Source of the DNA: SIG588 sp045597045
GTDB taxonomy: Bacteria; Bacillota; Clostridia; Oscillospirales; Acutalibacteraceae
NCBI GenBank assembly: GCA_045597045.1
Contig: JAZODN010000102.1
Location: forward strand, 1-8,559
Direction of reading: 5' to 3'
Length of the DNA: 8,559 nucleotides
The position numbers and the translations under genes are program-made. Positions within the stretch are counted from its first letter, which is position 1. Every line of letters begins with the position of its first letter. Of the stretch, positions 5,105-8,559 are shown piece after piece. The notes beneath the pieces were generated by a model. That model saw nothing but the letters and a program-made list of their open reading frames with translations. It did no database searches and was not told the DNA's origin.

Positions 5105-7336
5105 ATGATGCACGAGAATTGGAACGGGTTTGTAGCCGGCACGTGGCAAAATGAGATCAACGTGCGTGACTTCATTCAAACCAATTACCGCGAATACATC
5201 GGTGATGCGGCCTTTTTGGCGGCGGCTACGCCGCGCACGGCCGCGTTGATGGAAAAGGTGCAGGAGTTGTTCCGCCAAGAACGTGAAAAGGGCGGCGTGC
5301 TGGATGTGGACGTAGACACCGTTTCCTCGCTGATCAACTATGCTCCCGGCTACATCGATAAGGAAAACGAGCTGATCGTGGGTATGCAGACGGATGCGCC
5401 GTTGAAGCGCGGCGTCAATCCCTTCGGCGGTATTCGCATGGCGCGCCAAGCCTGTGCGGCATACGGGTACCGTTTGAGCGACAAGGTGGAGGATGAGTTT
5501 CGTTTTCGCACCACCCACAACAGCGGCGTTTTTCGCGCCTATACCGATGAGATGCGTCTGGCGCGTAAATGCCACGTGATTACGGGTCTGCCCGATGCAT
5601 ACGGCCGCGGCCGCATTATCGGCGACTATCGCCGCGTAGCGCTCTACGGTGTGGATCGCTTGATCGAAGAAAAGCAAAAAGATAAGGCGGCGTTGGCGCT
5701 GGCGCCCTTCACACAGGATAACATTCGCCTGTCGGAAGAGATCTTCCAGCAGGTCACCTTCCTCGGCTATCTCAAAGAGATGGCGGCGATGTACGGTTAT
5801 GACATCAGCGGTCCGGCAGCCAATGCACGTGAAGCGGTGCAGTGGACGTATTTTGCGTATCTCGGCGCTATCAAAGAGCAAAACGGTGCTGCCATGTCAC
5901 TCGGCCGGGTGAGCACCTTCTTGGATATTTATATCGAACGGGATCTGGCGCGCGGTGTGCTGACCGAAGACGGCGCGCAGGAGTTGATGGACGATTTCGT
6001 GATCAAGCTGCGTATTGCCCGTCATTTGCGCACCCCTGAATACAACGAACTTTTTGGCGGCGATCCGATGTGGATCACCGAAGCGGTAGGCGGCATGGGC
6101 AAGGACGGTCGTACACTGGTCACCAAAAACAGTTACCGCATGCTGAATACGCTTTATACTCTCGGCTCGTCGCCCGAACCGAACTTGACTGTGCTGTGGT
6201 CCACTGCCTTGCCCGAAAACTTTAAGCGTTTTTGCGCGCAGGTTTCGGCCGATACCGATTCGGTACAGTATGAAAACGACGATCTGATGCGTCCGTTGCA
6301 CGGCGATGATTACGCGATCGCTTGCTGCGTGTCTGCCATGGAAGTGGGCAAGCAAATGCAGTTCTTCGGGGCGCGCTGTAATTTGGCAAAACTGCTGCTG
6401 ATTGCCATTAACGGCGGTTACGATGCGACAAGCGGTATTCACATCGGCCCACAAATGCCGGTGATGACAGGCGACACACTGGATTACGCTGCGGTGGCCG
6501 AACGGTATGCCGTATATATTGCGTGGCTGTGCAAACTGTATGTGAACACCATGAACGTCATCCATTATATGCACGATAAATATGCCTACGAGAAAACGCA
6601 GATGGCGCTGCACGACACGGAAGTCGAACGCCTGATGGCGTTTGGTGTGGCCGGTCTTTCGGTGGTGACGGATTCGCTCAGCGCAATCAAATATGCCAAG
6701 GTGCACCCCGCGAAAGATGAACTCGGTTACATCACGGCCTTCACGACCGAAGGGACGTTCCCGAAATACGGTAACGATGATGACCGCGTGGATCTTTTGG
6801 CGCGCGATCTCACACATCAGGTGATCACCGAGCTGCGTAAAACACCCACCTACCGCAACGCGATCCACACGTTATCGGTGTTGACCATCACCTCCAACGT
6901 AATGTACGGTAAGCACACGGGGGCGACTCCCGATGGCCGCCCGGCCGGTGCGCCGTTGGCACCGGGCGCCAATCCCATGCACAATCGGGAAGAAAACGGC
7001 GCCTTGGCTTCGCTGAATTCTGTGGCGAAGATTCGATACGAAGATTGCCGCGACGGGATTTCCAACACCTTCTCCATTACCCCCGAAGCACTCGGTAAAA
7101 CGCCCGAGGCACGCGTGGAGAATTTGGTGGCGATTTTGGATGGCTATTTTGCCAAGAAAGCACACCATATCAACGTGAATGTGCTCAACCGCGAAACGCT
7201 GATAGATGCGTATGAAAACCCCGAAAAATACCCCAACCTGACCATTCGCGTGTCGGGCTATGCGGTGAACTTTAACAAACTTTCGCGCGAACAACAGCGT
7301 GAGGTTATCAGCCGCACCTTCCATTCTGCCGTATGA
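5105..7336 (+). CDS. pflB: Pyruvate formate-lyase (formate C-acetyltransferase)
   Basis: This 743-residue cytoplasmic glycyl-radical enzyme converts pyruvate and CoA to acetyl-CoA and formate, for fermentation and for supplying formate to one-carbon metabolism. The N-terminus (WNGFVAGTWQNEINVRDFIQ, 6-25) matches the PflB type. The adjacent catalytic cysteines are Cys407 and Cys408 in IACCVSAMEVGKQMQFFGAR. The radical-bearing glycine is Gly718 in TIRVSGYAVNFNKL, 25 residues from the C-terminus as in the Escherichia coli enzyme. The paired Cys and the close match to PflB at both ends argue against a diol dehydratase, choline lyase or other family member. Length is near the E. coli enzyme (760). 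I prefer the ATG at 5105, with AAGGAG 8 nt upstream, over the ATG one codon on. Transcription is controlled by the upstream ZTP riboswitch. The activating enzyme gene overlaps its stop codon. No key residue is missing. Confidence 0.98.
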   Translation: MMHENWNGFVAGTWQNEINVRDFIQTNYREYIGDAAFLAAATPRTAALMEKVQELFRQEREKGGVLDVDVDTVSSLINYAPGYIDKENELIVGMQTDAPLKRGVNPFGGIRMARQACAAYGYRLSDKVEDEFRFRTTHNSGVFRAYTDEMRLARKCHVITGLPDAYGRGRIIGDYRRVALYGVDRLIEEKQKDKAALALAPFTQDNIRLSEEIFQQVTFLGYLKEMAAMYGYDISGPAANAREAVQWTYFAYLGAIKEQNGAAMSLGRVSTFLDIYIERDLARGVLTEDGAQELMDDFVIKLRIARHLRTPEYNELFGGDPMWITEAVGGMGKDGRTLVTKNSYRMLNTLYTLGSSPEPNLTVLWSTALPENFKRFCAQVSADTDSVQYENDDLMRPLHGDDYAIACCVSAMEVGKQMQFFGARCNLAKLLLIAINGGYDATSGIHIGPQMPVMTGDTLDYAAVAERYAVYIAWLCKLYVNTMNVIHYMHDKYAYEKTQMALHDTEVERLMAFGVAGLSVVTDSLSAIKYAKVHPAKDELGYITAFTTEGTFPKYGNDDDRVDLLARDLTHQVITELRKTPTYRNAIHTLSVLTITSNVMYGKHTGATPDGRPAGAPLAPGANPMHNREENGALASLNSVAKIRYEDCRDGISNTFSITPEALGKTPEARVENLVAILDGYFAKKAHHINVNVLNRETLIDAYENPEKYPNLTIRVSGYAVNFNKLSREQQREVISRTFHSAV

Positions 7337-8043
7337 GCCGCGGATTCGTTCATTCCATCCAAAGTTTAGGCACGGTGGACGGTCCCGGTGTGCGGTTTGT
7401 AGTGTTTTTGCAAGGGTGCCGTTTGCGGTGCCGTTGCTGTCACAACCCCGATACGTGGGCACTGGAAGGCGGCACGGAATATACCGCCGATGAGATCGTG
7501 GAAAAAGCGTTGCGTTACCGTGCGTACTTCGGGGAGAAGGGCGGCATTACCCTTTCGGGCGGCGAGCCGCTGTTGCAGGCGCCGTTTGTGCAGGCGGTGT
7601 TTGCGCGCTGCCGTGCCGAGGGGATCCACACCTGCCTCGACACCTCCGGCAGCGTGCTGACCGAAGCGGCAAAAGCCGCGCTGCAGGTGTGCGACCGTGT
7701 GTTGTTGGATTGGAAATACACCGATGATGCATCCTATCGCGCAAACGTGGGGTGCTCTCTGGCAACGGTGGAAACGTTTTTGGCCCATCTGAACGAACGA
7801 GCGATTCCCACCACGCTGCGGCAGGTGATCATTCCCACGGTGAACGACACGGTGGAAAATGTGCAGAAACTGAAAGCGGTGGCCGCCGCACACCCATGTG
7901 TGGACGCGATTGAGCTGCTGCCGTTTCGCAAAATTTGTCAAACGAAATACGAGGATATGGGCATTCCGTTCCCGTTTGGCCATTTGCCCGAGCCCACGGC
8001 CGAAACGATGAGGGCGCTGAATACGGCGTTGAATAACCGCTGA
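7333..8043 (+). CDS. pflA: Pyruvate formate-lyase activating enzyme (radical SAM)
   Basis: This 236-residue radical S-adenosylmethionine enzyme installs the glycyl radical on PflB. The CX3CX2C iron-sulfur motif is Cys29, Cys33 and Cys36 in GCRLRCRCCHNP, at the same positions as in E. coli PflA (246 residues). Other family features are the N-terminal SLGTVDGPGVRFVVFLQGC (11-29), the SAM-binding SGGEP (75-79), DTSG (103-106) and RQVIIPTVND (163-172). An extra Cys35 sits where many homologues have an aromatic residue before the third cluster Cys. The lack of a ferredoxin-like insert separates it from the larger activases of other glycyl-radical enzymes. The start codon overlaps the pflB stop (ATGA). 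I see no good ribosome binding site before it, so translation is probably coupled to pflB. The gene ends in a terminator whose 5' arm overlaps the stop codon. Confidence 0.97.
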   Translation: MSRGFVHSIQSLGTVDGPGVRFVVFLQGCRLRCRCCHNPDTWALEGGTEYTADEIVEKALRYRAYFGEKGGITLSGGEPLLQAPFVQAVFARCRAEGIHTCLDTSGSVLTEAAKAALQVCDRVLLDWKYTDDASYRANVGCSLATVETFLAHLNERAIPTTLRQVIIPTVNDTVENVQKLKAVAAAHPCVDAIELLPFRKICQTKYEDMGIPFPFGHLPEPTAETMRALNTALNNR

Positions 8044-8068
8044 CGATAGGGCAGCGGTTATTTGTTTT
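8032..8068 (+). terminator. Intrinsic terminator of the pflBA operon
   Basis: AATAACCGCTG (8032-8042) and CAGCGGTTATT (8052-8062) form a perfect 11-bp stem with a 9-nt loop, followed by a T-rich tail (TTTGTTTT, 8061-8068). The 5' arm covers the last codons of pflA and the first two bases of its stop codon. Confidence 0.9.
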
Positions 8069-8098
8069 GAGAAAATTTCAAAAAAATCAAAAAAACAC

Positions 8099-8127
8099 TT
8101 GCAAACTGCGAACAAGTGTGCTATAAT
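8099..8127 (+). promoter_or_regulatory. Sigma-A promoter of rpsB
   Basis: TTGCAA (8099-8104) and the perfect TATAAT (8122-8127) are 17 nt apart, with an extended -10 TGC. Transcription should start near 8134, giving a leader of about 110 nt. ACACTTG (8095-8101) and CAAGTGT (8113-8119) form an inverted repeat across the -35 box and spacer. Confidence 0.85.
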
Positions 8128-8133
8128 CGTACA

Positions 8134-8242
8134 GCCAAAAATATTTTAATTCACACGCAGGTGGCAAAGGAAGCGGTCGGTGCCGTGCAGGTGCGCGGTG
8201 GCAGCCTCCTTCTGCGGAGGAAAAACCAAGGAGGAAATAGCA
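8134..8242 (+). promoter_or_regulatory. Structured 5' leader of rpsB, possible translational control element
   Basis: The untranslated leader is long for a simple start and rich in complementary segments. CCTCC (8205-8209) can pair locally with GGAGG (8216-8220). The longer CCTCCTT (8205-8211) is exactly complementary to the Shine-Dalgarno sequence AAGGAGG (8228-8234). These two pairings exclude each other. GGTGGCA occurs twice (8160-8166 and 8197-8203) and either copy can pair with TGCC at 8181-8184. This looks like a switchable leader, possibly for feedback by S2. I do not recognise a named RNA family, and the function is inferred from pairing only. Confidence 0.4.
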
Positions 8243-8559
8243 ATGGCAGTCGTATCCATGAAACAGCTGTTGGAAGCCGGTGTCCACTTCGGTCACCAGA
8301 CCCGCCGCTGGAACCCCAAAATGGCGCCCTACATTTTCACGGAGCGCAACGGTATCTACATCATCGACCTTCAGAAGACGGTCCGTAAGTTGGAGGAAGC
8401 GTACGCTTTCGTGCGTGACATCGCCGCTAACGGTCAGACGGTTCTGTTTGTCGGCACCAAGAAGCAGGCACAGGATTCGGTTCGTGAAGAGGCCGTCCGT
8501 GCAGGCGCTTACTATGTGAACGCTCGTTGGCTGGGCGGTATGCTCACCAACTTCCGTAC
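8243..8559 (+). CDS. rpsB: 30S ribosomal protein S2, N-terminal part (cut by window end)
   Basis: The first 105 codons encode ribosomal protein S2, a small-subunit protein. The sequence opens MAVVSMKQLLEAGVHFGHQT and continues with RRWNPKMAPYIFTERNGIYI, both strongly conserved in bacterial S2. Further conserved stretches are IDLQKT, VLFVGTKKQAQ and the final RWLGGMLTNFR. The start is set by AAGGAGG 8 nt upstream. Roughly the last 130-150 residues of a normal S2 lie beyond the window. Codon use is that of a highly expressed gene (C-ending Phe, Asn, Tyr, Ile). In most bacteria tsf follows, but this is not visible here. It has its own promoter and lies behind the pflBA terminator. Confidence 0.98.
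   Translation, partial: MAVVSMKQLLEAGVHFGHQTRRWNPKMAPYIFTERNGIYIIDLQKTVRKLEEAYAFVRDIAANGQTVLFVGTKKQAQDSVREEAVRAGAYYVNARWLGGMLTNFR

Noticed and set aside
4952..5881. Minus-strand open frame of 309 codons opposite the riboswitch and pflB
   Set aside because: It lies antisense to conserved pflB and a structured leader, has no family features or ribosome binding site, and arises from the codon bias of pflB.
5897..6868. Minus-strand open frame of 323 codons opposite pflB
   Set aside because: The sense strand encodes the PflB active site; the antisense product is His/Val/Arg-rich with no recognisable fold.

Overview
This window looks like chromosomal DNA from an anaerobic, endospore-forming member of the Firmicutes, most likely class Clostridia. 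The evidence is a forespore sigma factor of the SigG type, a YlmC/YmxH-type sporulation protein beside it, an oxygen-sensitive pyruvate formate-lyase system, lipoprotein peptide-binding proteins with Gram-positive style signal peptides, and strong AGGAGG-type ribosome binding sites. Base composition is moderate (somewhat above 50% GC by eye). The order Oscillospirales is a guess from style, not something the sequence proves.

Left part (1-3557, all on the minus strand). Reading in the direction of transcription, the order is: a large 798-residue oligopeptide-type substrate-binding lipoprotein, a 178-residue four-helix membrane protein of unknown function, and the first 109 codons of a second substrate-binding lipoprotein that is clearly a paralogue of the first. 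The first two genes have very similar sigma-A promoters (TTGACAGAAYT, 18-nt spacing, TG-extended -10). No permease or ATPase genes are visible.

Middle part (3558-4916, plus strand). After a 235-nt divergent intergenic region come sigG and then ylmC. A strong hairpin between them overlaps the ylmC ribosome binding site. No spoIIGA or sigE precedes sigG here.

Right part (4917-8043, plus strand). A clean sigma-A promoter starts a transcript that almost immediately folds into a ZTP/ZMP riboswitch (the 'pfl motif'), overlapping a 15-bp intrinsic terminator. Behind it lie pflB (pyruvate formate-lyase) and pflA (its radical-SAM activating enzyme), overlapping by 4 nt and closed by an 11-bp terminator. 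ZTP/ZMP accumulates when 10-formyl-tetrahydrofolate runs short, and formate made by PflB is the one-carbon donor that refills that pool, so the regulatory logic is coherent: low one-carbon supply gives terminator read-through and more formate.

Far right (8044-8559, plus strand). A consensus promoter and a structured leader of about 110 nt precede rpsB (ribosomal protein S2), cut by the window edge after 105 codons. Its leader carries a 7-nt sequence exactly complementary to the rpsB Shine-Dalgarno sequence.

The best-supported notable item is the riboswitch-pflBA unit. The least explained are the tandem substrate-binding lipoproteins with the unknown membrane protein between them, and the rpsB leader.
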